A stretch of 64,000 nucleotides of DNA from Beroe forskalii (lineage: Eukaryota; Ctenophora; Nuda; Beroida; Beroidae). Under the pieces are notes generated by a model. It was given only the letters and a program-made list of their open reading frames with translations. It did no database searches and was not told the origin of the DNA. The position numbers were made by a program, and so were the translations under genes. Below, one piece after another: positions 48,877 through 61,544 of this stretch. Where the stretch lies: contig WFMF01000370.1 of NCBI GenBank assembly GCA_011033025.1, positions 62,001 to 126,000 on the forward strand, given 5' to 3'. Position 1 is the stretch's first letter. Each line of letters opens with the position of its first letter.

Positions 48877-51800
48877 AAATCAAATCAAATCAAATCAAAT
48901 GTATAATGAAAATAATCATCTAAAATATCCTTTCCCTGTTAATTCTACGAAAAATCAACTATTCACAATTCTAAAAGTTTGAATTATCCCGTATAAATCC
49001 CAGTAGAACACAAATTTATGAACTTTTTTCTAGCAACAAATGGATTTTCCATTAAAAATTTATTATGCCGGACTTTATTATCCAAATAGCTAGGTCCCTC
49101 TATCTTTGACAAAACTTCACTCGACACTTCCCAAAAATTCCAACTTCCTATACTATCTTTATTCTTCAGTTTAAACTCCTCCAAGTTAACCTTGAAATCA
49201 TTGACCGAATTCGATAGCTTTACTTCATTAGGAAGCTTGTTCCAAAAGTTAATTACCCTATTAGTTAAAAATGTTTAGATAAATTTTGTACTTTAACACT
49301 TCCCTTACTAACCCTCATATCAGAAACAAGTTTTAATCCCGACCTACTCACATTATACATACTTCCTATACATGACTCACCATTTAAAGCCTTAAACGTT
49401 TCGATTAAATCTCCACGATTTCTACGTTCCGCTAATGTAGTTAAGTTGAGTATATCAAGTCGCTCAGAATAAGGGAGGCGAGGGTTCCTATCTCATCAAT
49501 TAACCTGGTAAATCTTCTTTGTACACTTTCCAGCGCTAAAATCAAATTCCAACTCCCATGCTCAGCAACTGGATTCCACAACTGAACGCAATATTCAATA
49601 TGTGGCCTTATCAATGATTTATAAATAGCAATCATTGTTTTCCTATCACGTAAAATAACATTTCTAGCTATCCAACAAATCATTTTATTAGCTTTACTGA
49701 TCGATGAGTTTATCTGATCCGACCATAACATAGACGATGACATTATTACGCCCAAATCCTTTTCTTGATCGTTATCACACATGCTCAATTCAACACCATC
49801 GACAGTATAGCTATGTTTAGGGTTATCATTTATATTAACGTGTAATACTTTACATTTTTTAGGATTAAACTTAAGTAACCATAAATTCTCCCATTTTTCT
49901 AATCGCTCGATGTCCTCTTGAATTGTATCGTAATCATTAACATTTCCTATAAGCTTTAAATCATCAGCAAAAATTTTGATGGAGCTCTTTATATTATCCG
50001 GTAAGTCATTGATAAAAAAGGATGAACAATAACGGACCAAGAACCGAACCTTGCGGCACTCCTGACAAAACCGTCTTTATTTCAGATTGCTCACCCTCAA
50101 CATTTACATACATTGTCCTCTCAGATAAAAAGTCCCTTATTATGTTCAATGTTTTACCGTTGATACCAAGAGCCTCCATCTTACTAAGTAGTCTAAAATG
50201 GGGCACCGTATCAAATGCCTTACTAAAGTCAAAATATAGAACATCTACTGGATCACCCCCTTGCAAAATATTCAAAATATTATCAAATGATTCTAATAAG
50301 TTGGATAAACATGATTTACTTTTTACGAAACCGTGTTGATGAACTGAAATTTTACTCTCAATAAATTCTACTATGTGTTGCCTCACAAGTTGCTCGTAAA
50401 CTTTGCAAATAATACAAGTTAATGAAACGGGTCGATAGTTCAAAGGGTCAGATTTACTGCCCTTTTTAAATAACGCCGTTACACTGGCAGTTTTCCAGAT
50501 TTTGGGCAACGTGCCCGAATCTGTGCATTTTACGAACAACTTAGTGACAGCATTTACAAAACTATCATCATCTGATAACGACTTTAACAATTTAGGATGA
50601 ATTCTATCCGGACCATAACTTTTGAAAATATTCAATTTAGCTAGTTCATTCTTAACAGCAACAGATGTTATAACTAAATCATTTATAGATGTAAATACCT
50701 TATCATCAGGCCTAAATTCTGGCAATGGTCCTTGTGGTTCTTGAACAAATACTGAACTAAAGGCATTTGCCAGAATTTCTGCTGATTCTTTAGGATTTTT
50801 TTGAACGTGAACCATCTCCATTATCTAGATTTCTTATGCAAGTCTTTGCTTCTCTATTGTTTCTTAGATAAGAGTAGAATGACTTACAATTCAATTTTAA
50901 ATTAGCAGTTATCTTCCTCTCATACTTAACTTTTAATTTAATATTCTCTTGGTCGTATAGTTCCTCGCGAGAAATTGCATAGTTTCTATTGTTGGATCCG
51001 AGTCAAAGTCTGACCAAGCTTTATCTTTTTTGATTCTCAAACGCTTTAATGTGGATGTTCCCCATGGCAACTTCACAGGTCTTCCATTGCTGTGAACCGC
51101 AACTGTCGGTACTACAGCATTGAAAGACTGTAACTTTTCATGAAGCTCATTCCACATTTTTTCTACGCATAAATCGTTGGAACTATACTCCCAATTAATA
51201 TTATCATGACTGAAATTTGTCAAATCAGATGGTAACACTTTACCCCATACTTGCTTATGTACTATCTTATTAGTGATTTTCTCCAATGAAACTGCAAGTT
51301 CTATTTTAACGCAAACATGATCACTCTTCCCAAGCTTTGGGAGGATATAGACGGAGTGTAAAATTGCGTCATTTGTAGTGAGAACTTGATCGAGAAGACT
51401 TTCTTGTAGAACTCCATTAACAAGACGTCTCCTTGTTATTTCATTGGTAAAATACCACGAAAGGCCCTTCACACTAAATGTATCTAAATATTTACTTTGA
51501 TTCAATAATATTTTATTCTTAGAATCTTTATTGCTATTTACAGACCCCGTCGCCCATGAAACATCAGGCAAATTGAAGTCTCCTAACAAAAGTACTTCAC
51601 TAAAATTAGAGTCATCGCAAATATTTTCAATGCTAGATAAAATTACTTCATTTTGTCTGTTATTAAGCGACATGGATCTATAAATACATGCAATACAAAT
51701 TCTACCACTTTGTAGCTGGACGTCTATAGCCAGTGAGTCAGGTGCATCTTTAAAGGCTTTTACTAACTCAACATTTAAATTATCTTTGTAATAAATTATT

Positions 51801-52022
51801 GCACCTCCACCTTCACTATAAATGTCCACCACATTCCGAGTCAATATTGAAATTTCGATCATTCCTCACAAAAACAATAACCCTTCGATTTCCAATTTCG
51901 GCATCGAGAATATCCTTATTGAAATGAGTCTCGTTAATACATATTATATCAATTTCATTTTCCATCAAAAAATGTTTTAACTTATCAATTTTATTCAATA
52001 GCCCGCATGCATTAGTGTACAA
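48877..52022 (-). mobile_element. CR1/L2-like non-LTR retrotransposon (ORF2), dead copy
   Basis: From 52022 downwards: an AP-endonuclease domain (NACGLLNKIDKLKHF, INETHFNKD, LLLGDFNLPDVSW, SDHVCVKIE), then the reverse transcriptase (YGPDRIHPKLLK, KKGSKSDPLNYRPVSLT, FDFSKAFDTVPH, GVPQGSVLGPLLF, IKIFADDLKLI with the FADD catalytic box, LGVIMSSSMLWSDQI, YKSLIRPHIEYCVQLWNP), then the C-terminal tail ending at 48984 (FARK-type NPFVARKKFINL). The reading is broken by frameshifts near 51840, 50930, 50825 and 50030, so it is not active. The 3' end is a tract of about five AAATC/GATTT units at 48877-48900, a microsatellite tail of the kind CR1/L2 elements carry. Confidence 0.92.
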
Positions 52023-53060
52023 AATATTTAGTCCGTCCCTGTTTTCCCCGACTCTTCCTCAGCCTCTCCCTTCTCTGTTGGCATTAGAAAATTTCTTTCT
52101 ATCAACCTCTCACATAGATCAGGATTAACAGTAACCCCCTTCTGTTTTTTCCATCGTTAGTCAGGCTCCCCCCTTCCATCTTCATCTCTATTATTAAAAA
52201 ATCTCTCTCTTCAGTCTGGTTTAGGCGTCAAGGGTCTACAGTACACCTCTTTTATCCCGTTCCATGCCCAACTCTTTACCTGCTCTGTCAGTGGTCCTCT
52301 CACGTCGTTTCGCCCGTTCCATGCTCCGGAACTCATTTTAAAACAGCTTCTTCTGTGTCCTCCTCCGTCGTTTGTGACAGCTTCAGCGACCGCTTTGTAG
52401 TGTTCTTCATCGACACTTTCTCAATTACCACGCTGTGTGATCTCTGTATTTTTTACCAGTTCTCATCACAGTCCATCTTTTGTTGTGCTTCAGCTTTCAC
52501 TGCACCGCTTTGACTAGATCGCAGGCTTCATCGCCAGTTTCCTCAATTTTTTCTCATGAGTTGACCTCTCTCTTCCCCTGCATCTCTCCCCATTTTTTTC
52601 ACAGCATTCTCAACAACATTCCAATTGGGGACAGTCCAGTTCACCATGTCTTCAGTGTTGGTGAGCAGCTTTCATCTGGGACAATGATCACATCAATCCT
52701 TGATTGCGGGCAGGGCTTGTCCGTAGCCCTTCTTAGTTCCTCCTTCACAATCTTTCCCATCTCTCTTTGTCCGTTCCGAACCGGCTGACCTCTCTTCTTC
52801 CCTACTCTTCTTCTTCAAAGGTAACGACTGCCACTCCCATTTTCATTCGTAAAACAAATTGGGCGACCAGTAACCCACCAACGACTTCATCAACATGTCT
52901 TCCAGCACTTCGTAGCTCTTCTTCATCACCATCGGTGGGCAGTGTAATAAAGAACGTCGAAGCTGATGTATTGAGTCAAAACTCACGCTAGATGTATCAC
53001 TCATTTGATCCTCGTCATCTTTCCCCTCATTCACCTCATCTTTCGTCGTCGTGCATGCCT
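52023..53060 (-). pseudogene. Possible degraded 5' region/ORF1 of the adjacent LINE
   Basis: The region is directly 5' of ORF2 and is richer in C/T than its surroundings. Minus-strand fragments such as NEGKDDEDQMSDTSSVSF look like pieces of an acidic, charged ORF1, but frames are broken and I recognise no motif. The placement is the main argument. Confidence 0.3.
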
Positions 53061-53594
53061 TGACATCCCAAATAGAAACTAACCGAGGTCCCCTCCTTCT
53101 TATCTCTTAGGCCGTCTTCCTGAGACATCATTGATATTTCACAACAATGTCAGCAGTCGGAGCGGTTACTAAAATTCAAACTCAGGTTCCTCAGTTGGTT
53201 AATATGTGTTGTGTTGTAAGTTTAAATCTGAAAATTAAAACCGAGTATCGTACTCATACTGAACGTTGAATCAAAGCATTGATTTACGCCAAGAGCAGTA
53301 TTCCAAAAGCGCAATGTGCTATGCCCAAATTCGATTCAATTTGATTTTGATTTTGTTCGGTCTTAAATGGCTGTGAATTCGCATTTTCCGTTAACCATCA
53401 ACTCAGAATTGATTTAAATCGACCAACGTCTGTCATTGATTTATGAAGAGATGATAACGGAAATAGCTTCCACGATGCAAAAGCCATACCCGTTCTCTAT
53501 TTCCAGATCTTGAATTTCAAATGAAAACAGTAAACACTTCGTTCGTTCAAACGCTAAAACGCAGCAATCAACAACGTATCAGAAAGTACTCGCA

Positions 53595-53750
53595 TAGAAC
53601 TGATCATAATCTGCACGTGCAGAATATCTGTATCCATAGCAACGGCGCAACTAAGCCCAGCTTAGCCTTCTTTTCTCTTGATATCATCTTGGCAAGCTCA
53701 ACTTTAATTGTATACGGCGGCACAAACATTATTCACGTGTGAATTCATTT
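53595..53750 (+). repeat. About 150-bp dispersed repeat, copy 1
   Basis: Contains GAACTGATCATAATCTGCAC, TAGCAACGGCGCAACTAAGC, AGCCTTCTTTTCTCTTGATA and TTCACGTG. Same unit at 54395-54545 (direct) and 54885-55040 (inverted). Confidence 0.8.
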
Positions 53751-53761
53751 TATATTAAAGA

Positions 53762-55230
53762 CTAGCAGGCCCGTTGGGCCTGCAAATTACGCCCACTCAT
53801 GCTGCTACGCAGCACCTCGTTCGCAAGTTTTAAACACTGCCATTCGAATTGATTGGATACTTTTTACCGCATCAAAAAATTCCAATTTGGTCAAAGTTAT
53901 GCGCAAAATCAAATATTCAAAAAAATTTATGAAGGAGCAGAGTGGAAAATAGATCGAATTCGTCGGTTATGGTCTTAGACGTGCTAAACCATGCGAGTTT
54001 TGTTCCAGCGTTCCGTTTTGATTGCAAGATGATGTTAATTTTGGCAACTGATTCTCATACTGACACTGACATTGGATAATTTGTTTTTGTTCGCAGGCCA
54101 GGAACTGTCTTCGAAATCTGCTACACCTACATTCAACTCGATTGAATTGTGCACACCTTGTAACCTTAACGGTTAATTTCACAACTGCAGTTACTACTGT
54201 TTTCACCGACTAAACTTTGATTATCGACTAACCTCTGCCACACTGAAAGCAATGCAACTGCAATATCCTCCGTTATTCAAGTTATACCCATTCCCCATCT
54301 TGAGATCTTAAATTTGAAGTTAAGGAAAAGTCAAAAAATCTCAAAAAGCTGCAGCACAGCATTAAACAGTCGTAGCGTAATAGAAAGCACTCGCATAGAA
54401 CTGATCATAATCTGCACGTGCAAAAATTGGTTTCCGTAGCAACGGCGCGACTTAGCCCAGCTTAGCCTTCGTTTCTCTTGATATTTTCTTGGCGAGCTCA
54501 AATTTAAACTGTGCGCCCGCACAGACAGACATAATTCACGTGCCATCTCCAAATTATATATAAGATGTCGTATATAAACATGTTCATTGCGATTTGGTAG
54601 GGCTAACAATGAATTTCCCATGAACATTCTGGACCAAGATGATGTTGATAATTGCTTTAAAAACATTAAACGGTACGATAAAATTTAAAATCAGGAGCTT
54701 TCGAAAATGATGTGATTATCGTCGTCAGCTCAATGAGCTTAGGAACATTCTAGGGCATATTAGTGTAGTAATACGCAACGGCGAGAAATAATGTTGAGCC
54801 CTGAAGGGGCAAGCCATTATAAACCAACCGTTTTACGTATTAAAATTGCAGCCACTATAAGAAACGAACATCTTAATAATAAAGTAAATTCACACGTGAA
54901 TAATGTTTGTGCGGGCGCACACCATTAAATTAGAGCTTGCCAAGGAAATATCAAGAGAAAGAAAGGCTAAGCCGGGATAAGCCGGGCTTAGTCGCGCCGT
55001 TGCTATGGATACAGATATTCTGCACGTGCAGATTAATCGCGCGCGCGCGTTCTTTACGGTTTAATGCTGTTTTGATTTCGGAGCTTTATAACTTTTGGTG
55101 TGATTAAAATTTTTTGATGCGGTAAAAATAATTTAGTTGATTTGAGTTGCGGGGTTTGAAATTTTCGAACGAGGTGCTGCGTAGCAGCGCCGAGTGAGCT
55201 CTGTGTATGCAGGCCTAACGGGCCTGCTAG
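53762..55230. mobile_element. Composite segment with inverted Helitron-like ends
   Basis: CTAGCAGGCCCGTTGGGCCT at 53762 and its inverted counterpart ending in CTAG at 55227-55230, each with an 8-bp-stem hairpin (53765-53783 and 55209-55227). About 120 bp inside each end also pair (GCTGCTACGCAGCACCTCGT; TTTTTACCGCATCAAAAAAT). Between them lie repeat copies at 54395-54545 and 54885-55040. Either one foldback element or two insertions in opposite orientation. Confidence 0.6.
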
Positions 55231-55471
55231 TATTTTAATAAAATTTGTTTCGAGAACCACTCTTTTTTAGCAGTTTCGCAACAAAACTTTGATCCAATGA
55301 TGCGTGTCCCAGCTAGCAGTTGCAGTAATATAGTATTGTATTCATTTTTATCTACAAACCACAGTATTAACTCATAATCAAAGTAACAAAAGTATCAAAC
55401 TGAAAATCTTAGTTCTTACACCCTACCCATTGTAGTACCTATACAAGAAAGTGAGGCACAAATAAATCGCC

Positions 55472-58400
55472 ATGATGGAGGCATCAACCCCTCGAGCACA
55501 AACTCCCATCCAAAGCCTAAGCAAGATCCATATTGCCATCATCCTTGTCTTTGCCTGCTCTGGGAACTTCGTGGCCCAAATGACACGCTACTTTCCGACA
55601 GGATTTTATTTCAACTTTATTGAGAACGAAGAACTTGATGAAAATGTCGGTGAGTGAAATTTAATAATTAAATGTCCTAATAATTTATTTATACGGAAGG
55701 ATTTTTAGGGCATGATATTACTAAAAAGGTCCTGAAAAAAATTCTTCAGTATTTCTGGGAATGAACCTAACTGGGCCAGTCAAATTCTGGCAAACTACCT
55801 CTCAATTTATAAAAAATGAAACCTAAAGCTGATGATACCAAAACAGGTGCTGTAGCGATTTCCAGCATGCTTGTAACATCTGCAATAGCTCCCTTCCTTC
55901 CAAAAATCATTCCTCACAAGATATCAATATCGCTACAGGTCAGTTAATCTGCTGCTTCAGTGCCACCACTTGCCTTCTTTCAACGCCTTTTTTTGAACTG
56001 CGTCTTTGAGTCTTTTTTGCTTGTTAACTTGTGTTTGGGTATGCCTGTACTAATATTAGAATATTATAACGAGTTCAGATACGTCCATTTGTCTGGCAAT
56101 ATTTCTGCATTGTCACACTCTGTATGTAAGTGATTATCCTCTTCTTCAGGCGAGATGCCTCCTAATGTTCCTGCTGAACACCCTCTACCTCGGTCTAATG
56201 AGTCTCGTTGACACAGCACTTGAATGGGATGCTGAGGGTTGGGGGGCTCTAACTTTGATATTACTGTGCAGATTACTTCAGGGGTTCACAGCGGCAGCTA
56301 TATTTATAATGGTACAGGTGGGTATCAAATTCAACTATTAACGTATGAAAGCATTGTGAGTGAAACATAAACTTCTTTCACTTTTAACACAACCATGATC
56401 ATGAGTTACAATCACATCTTGTCGTGCGTGACAATGCACAGATCTACTTTCTTTGTGAAATCCAAGTAAAGCACACTTATGTGTGCTGAGATAAACATGA
56501 AGCATGGTGGTTGGTATACCACACGTCAAAGAATTGAGATACCACTTTCAGTATAATAAAATTGAAGGTTTTAAAATCAAAAACAAGAAACACGTTCTAT
56601 ATTTCTATGCAGGGAGAGATAGTGGACCTATACTTGGCAAAGTACAAAGTCCTTATCGTGGTCATAAGCAGCACAATGCACATGGCTTCCATGGTAAGCT
56701 CAGTGGTTGCAGCTGAGCTGTTCCTAGCTGGTGGATGGCTGGCTACAGGACTTGGAATAGCTGCATTCAACTTCCTACCCTTGATAACTCTCCCACTACT
56801 GCTAAAAGTACAGAATAGGATGCAGCAAGTTGTGGTGCCAGAGGGTCAGGAACTAGCATCTTGTGCAGAAAGACATATAGACATGGCCCAAACACCAGAC
56901 CAACATCAAACTGATGGTGAGATGACCACATCACAAAACCAAACCGCTCCAACTGCAACAGAAGAAGAAGATCCAGTGCCAAGCATGACTGGTAAACAAA
57001 TTTTTGCTTTCTACATGCCTGATGTCACAACCTTCCTTAACAACGTGAGTTATAGGTCGTGTAACAGAGTGGAGTGCCGAAGGCACGACACGATGTTACA
57101 CGACCAATAACGCTCTTATTTTTCGCTATGGAGATAAGAGGGATCGATTGCCGTCAAAAAAGTTGACCTAAATGCATGCATTCATGCATTTTCATTCACG
57201 TGACTTTGTGCACCAATAGCAGCCCGCTACGGGCCTCCCCTGACCCTGTCTCGTGGCATTTGAGCTTCTACTAGTGACTTCAATGCAGCTACATTACTGG
57301 CTGATATGTCTGCCACGTCAGTTCCTCGTGCTACGCATAATTCACTCTAGAACACGTGACCCGGTCAGGTTGAATGGAGGAGAAAATACGAGATTTATGG
57401 AACGGCAAGCTCAGGAGGATCAGCTGCGGTACTTGTAATTGATAGGAAGTAAATGCAGTCACTTCAGAAATTTCTACGGATTGTGCGCTTGCTCTTCGCA
57501 TTTGCTGAACTTGACTACCAATGTTTTAATCATTTTCTGCTCCGGAGTTCACAGATAGTACCAATCATGTGCGCTCAAGTACATAAACCGTATGATGGAA
57601 AAAAACATGCTAATTACTAAAAAGGTAGTACCCGCGTCACGGCACAATCCATTTGTCTAATGTTTATTGTAGCATTTCTGTAATCTACACCATTTGCAAC
57701 GCCTATGATCGTATTCATGAATGAATGAAGTTCCAATTATTACGGCATAGGATTAGGAATTGGATTCTTTTTAAAAGCAATCATTACGTGATTACTTATT
57801 CTTAATTTCAATACGTTTTTCATAACCTGCCGACGAAAAATTCTAACTACCTATGACGCAACTATGCTCTTCCCCTCTCGTGTGACATCCAGAATATTCA
57901 TATTGGCCCGTATCCAAGTTTTTACTCCATAGGTAATAGATACCATCATGTTTCACGTACATGGGTGCAGTAACTTTTGCCTTGATATGAGCTCATTATT
58001 AGGTATCAAAGTAGCAAGTCAATGACATACAACCGCCAATTTTTCGTGCGTGGATATTTGTAGATTTGCTTTAGTAAGTTTGAAATCGGATCATTCTGAT
58101 GGGGCAGGTCAAGTCAAAGTCACGTGACACGGTCAGGTGACCCAGTCACTTGGTAACTGCCTGCCACAAGGTCCGTCACGTGGTCACCACGTGGCCGCTA
58201 GGTGGCTACCACGTGACAGGCACGGCCAACAGAGCGAAAAATAATGTGAGATATAGCATGATACTATATTCTCTTCCTGCAAGAATGGTGAGCTTCAACG
58301 GACGGAGTCTCTCAGATGCTGTCCTATTCACCAACTTACTCAGCCTGTTCAGTTTCCTCGCAGCACTTATTTTGGGGGTGATTTCTGATAAGAAAGTGAA

Positions 58401-58800
58401 TGTACTGTTGGTAATGATTGTGGGGAATGTAATTTACTACGTCGGATTGGTCTTTACTTTTGGCTCAACAACTGAAAACTTCAATCTATTCCCAGCACAG
58501 TTTGAGCTGGGATCAATTCTCGCAGGAATTGGAGATGCAGCCATAATCAACTTGTGTATCATGAGTAAGTTTGTGCTGATGGAACAAAGCGGGCTACAAT
58601 CGAAGGCAGATCTCGGAACATGGTCGACTACAGTATACAATGCCTCATTCAGCTTTTCTGCTGCACTTGGTATTGCGTTATCAGGGCTAACTCTTACCAG
58701 AAAGAGTGAGACACCAGTTTTTGTTGCACTCGGGTCTTTATCGCTTATTACAACAGCAGCCCTTGTGTTCACCAAGGTCGCATCAATAAGGAGGGTGTAG
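55472..58800 (+). CDS. Major facilitator superfamily transporter, tandem copy 1
   Basis: Five exons with consistent phases: 55472-55649, 55847-55938, 56150-56317, 56613-57055, 58257-58800, giving 474 residues. The N-terminal half has AIILVFACSGNFVAQMTRYF, MLVTSAIAPFLP, CLLMFLLNTLYLGLMSLVD, RLLQGFTAAAIFIMVQGEIV, GWLATGLGIAAF. A charged central loop follows (PEGQELASCAERHIDMAQ), then the second half: FLNNVSYSMILYSLPARM, LFSFLAALILGVISDKK, VNVLLVMIVGNVIYYVGLVF, GIGDAAIINLCIMSKF. This is the 12-helix, two-bundle MFS layout, with a weak DRxGRK-type loop (SDKKVN). The nearest subfamily is unclear; an SLC18-type solute:proton exchanger is possible. The last exon join requires a donor at 57056 (GTCGTG) and acceptor AG at 58255-58256; other choices break frame. 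The 1.2-kb last intron may be an insertion. Confidence 0.8.
57056..57104. repeat. Hairpin at the 5' edge of MFS intron 4
   Basis: GTCGTGTAACA (57056-57066) and TGTTACACGAC (57094-57104) are perfectly inverted, with an inner GTGCC/GGCAC pair. It begins at the first intron base. Confidence 0.85.
57197..58215. promoter_or_regulatory. Cluster of CACGTG E-box-like sites in MFS intron 4
   Basis: Six CACGTG words at 57197, 57353, 58121, 58177, 58188 and 58210, several as GTCACGTG. CACGTG is the site of bHLH-zip factors such as USF and MITF/TFE. Whether it is regulatory or a property of the inserted sequence cannot be told from the sequence. Confidence 0.35.
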
Positions 58801-58966
58801 GTAGTAAGTGATACATTGATTTGTTTAATCTTTTATTATCTAAAGATCTTTTATTATCTAAAGATTACTTTTTGGCATTTCATTGTGCCTAATCTCATTA
58901 TATGGGTTTCAACAGGAAACCTCTTGCAACAGGACATATATAAAATGTTCCAGTGTTATGCTTTAA

Positions 58967-59573
58967 AGGCCCCCGAACGCAAAATTTTGACTTTGGCTAA
59001 TTCCAGAGATCTTAGGGCGTGAAGTACAATGTACTTCGTCCCACCCTCTAACTCTAATTAGTTTAGCTGCAATGAGCGATTGAAAATAGGTCGGGCAGCA
59101 GAGAATCCATGTTTACATACCATAATTTGAATAAACGGCAATCTTTGATGCCTCATAAGTAGACTTCTGAACAATCAATTTTGACCAACGTTTTTTTGGT
59201 CTTTAGGTCGGAATGGTGTCTAAAAGATTAAGTGGTTGCCGAGTATGTCAAATCATTTTTACCGATCAATAATTGCATTTTGATTTACTGCTTGAATATC
59301 CGCTGTTGCCCTGCATATATTTTGTTAGAATAACATGTAACATGCACTGTAATGTGATACGTATCGTCATCACGTTCGGGGAAATATCCGCCGTACTACT
59401 GGGAAAATTCTGCTGCCCTTTGAGGTATTTCGTAACTAAATTAGCTATTAGCGGCTTGGAGCATCATATAGAAACCGGATTTTCGCCCTTATTGTTCATA
59501 CTTTACCTATAAGAACACATTCCGCCATAAAAAAATGGAAAATTAAAATTTGAAATTTCATGGTCGGGGGCCT
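58967..59573. mobile_element. 607-bp TIR element with TTAA target duplication
   Basis: AGGCCCCCGA at the left end is inverted at the right end (TCGGGGGCCT), with TTAA on both sides (58963-58966, 59574-59577). No transposase. TTAA targets are typical of piggyBac and Kolobok elements. It lies about 165 bp 3' of the MFS copy 1 stop. Confidence 0.65.
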
Positions 59574-60143
59574 TTAATAAAAAGGTATTTCACTTACTTT
59601 TTCAAGCAAAATGAAATGTTATTTTCTGGTGTGACTTTCTACCTCATGGCTCAATCGATATTCGAGATTGCGCCAGCCCTTACAATAGAGATAAAGATTT
59701 TCCAAGTTTCAGTCGGGTGTTACAGAGAATCTCAACAGATATCCTTAGAAGAGAAAAGATCCACCTTGTTTTTGCATTGTTGACTGAAGTGCGAGCAGTC
59801 ACGTGAACCACAGGGGTATAGGGAGCAGGGAGGATAACGGAGGTACTTCTTACACCTCGCTTTAACTACATTAACTACATACTTGTTGAGTTCTCTACGA
59901 ACTTCAGTTTTCATGTATTAAAAAGGGGCATTTTTGGTCATAAGCGTAGGGCTTAAAAGGGGTTTTTCGACCCTAACTCGAAAATGAAAGGATATATTAT
60001 ATAAGTATAAGAGATAACTATAATTGTATAATGATGTTGATTTTGCTATCACTAGGTATTCAATGCAGATAATTACATAATTAATAATTAATGATTAATG
60101 ATTTTAGATCAAATAAGTATCTTGCTTCTAACGTCAAAAATCA

Positions 60144-60227
<84 letters not shown>

Positions 60228-60440
60228 AAATGTGATTTGTACTTATGGAGATTAAAATAAACTCTTTGTTTTCATAAACTCTTTGTTTTCATATGACTTT
60301 GAAACCATGCTATACCCCCATAATTTGCTCATTTTGCATACCGTAGTGTACTGGTTGAGTTCTCTACGACCTTCAGTTTTCATTTATTAAAAAGGGCGTT
60401 TTAAAAAGGGGCGTTTTTTGCCTTAAACACCTTTAAGTGC
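59574..60440. repeat. Dispersed AAAAGGGG repeat and (GT)n microsatellite
   Basis: (GT)n with about 40 units at 60146-60225. Segments around 59880-59990, 60355-60430 and 60870-61070 share GTTGAGTTCTCTACGA, TTAAAAAGGG and GGGTTTTTTCGACC words, so they are copies of one repeat. No gene. Confidence 0.7.
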
Positions 60441-60862
60441 ATGAATAACACTGCCCCTGAATATCTAAGGAATTGTATTGAAGTCAAACAGCAGCCTCCT
60501 AAAATACTGAGAACTGAGCTTGACTACTTCCTACTAGAGGTGCCACCTGTTGCTAACTATCAAAGGACTTATCGAGGATTTAAATATGCTGCCCCCATGT
60601 ATGGAATGTGTTACCCTATGATATTCGAACTGAAAATAATGTTTCAAGGTTCAAAACCAAGCTAAAAACCTATTTATTTAAGAAGGCTTTTGATTAAAAT
60701 ATGTACTAAGTGAAATTATGGACATTTTGAAAGACTTTATTCCTATGAGTCGCTTTTGATGGCTTGGGTTAAATTATGAGTAGAGATATTTGTAGTTTTG
60801 AATCCATTATGGGCTTTAAGGCGATTAATTAAATGTTTGGTTATTATTATTATTATTATTAT
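60441..60862 (+). mobile_element. 5'-truncated LINE 3' end with (TTA)n tail
   Basis: The frame reads NNTAPEYLRNCIE, then FLLEVPPVANYQRTYRG and AAPMYG, then after a frameshift RFKTKLKTYLFKKAFD and a stop. This is the C-terminal signature of CR1/L2-like ORF2 proteins (APxYL, YGxRAFSxAAP, LKTxLF). It ends with a TTA microsatellite at 60841-60862. Confidence 0.7.
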
Positions 60863-61544
60863 ATTCTGTGGGGCTAAAAGGGTTTTTTCGACCATATAAC
60901 TCTAAAAAGAAAGGGGTTACGACGTTAAAACTATGCTCCACCTCCATAATGTGGTCATCTTGCATAGTTTGGTGCACAATCTGGCTTTGTATCTCAATCC
61001 GAAGCTGAGATATTGCCAATCAAAGTTTTCGCTCCATTCAGAAAGGAAAGGGGTCTAAAAAGGGGTTTCCCAACTCAGAAGATGGAGTGTTTTTTCTGTG
61101 GATTTATGGTCTATGAACTACCGAAAAACGTTCTCAAACCAACTCTACTATTAACTTAAGTTAATAGTTACAGTTGGTTTGTTACAGTTCAGGGGACATA
61201 TGACCCTTACTAAAAATAAAAATAGTTATGTTATAGCTTTAACTTCATAATATTCACTTAACGTTTGAGGGCATTGTCACCAAGTAAGGTGAATGGAGAG
61301 TGTTTTGTTTGTCCAGGTTTAACTGAGTAGAAAGAGCTTCGTTAAGCAAAGAGGCATTATATTTGCCCCATCACAAAGTAATATTTTTGTAAAAAAAAGT
61401 GATAATAAACTTCCCTTGTTATAATAACTTAATTAATAATTCCCATTAATATTCGGAAATTTACAATTGAGCTTTAAGCATGGTGCACAATGGACACAAT
61501 ATACTTGAAGTAAGAGCATCAATTGATAAAATAAAACACATCAA

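Noticed and set aside
57041-57050. Donor GTGAGT at 57045 as the end of MFS exon 4
   Set aside because: It has the better donor consensus, but exon 4 would end in phase 0 and no acceptor near 58250 restores the frame; ending at 57055 does.
57253-57438. Short frame inside MFS intron 4
   Set aside because: Does not continue the transporter frame and lies within the probable inserted sequence.
58437-58775. 112-residue minus-strand frame
   Set aside because: Antisense of the last MFS exon.
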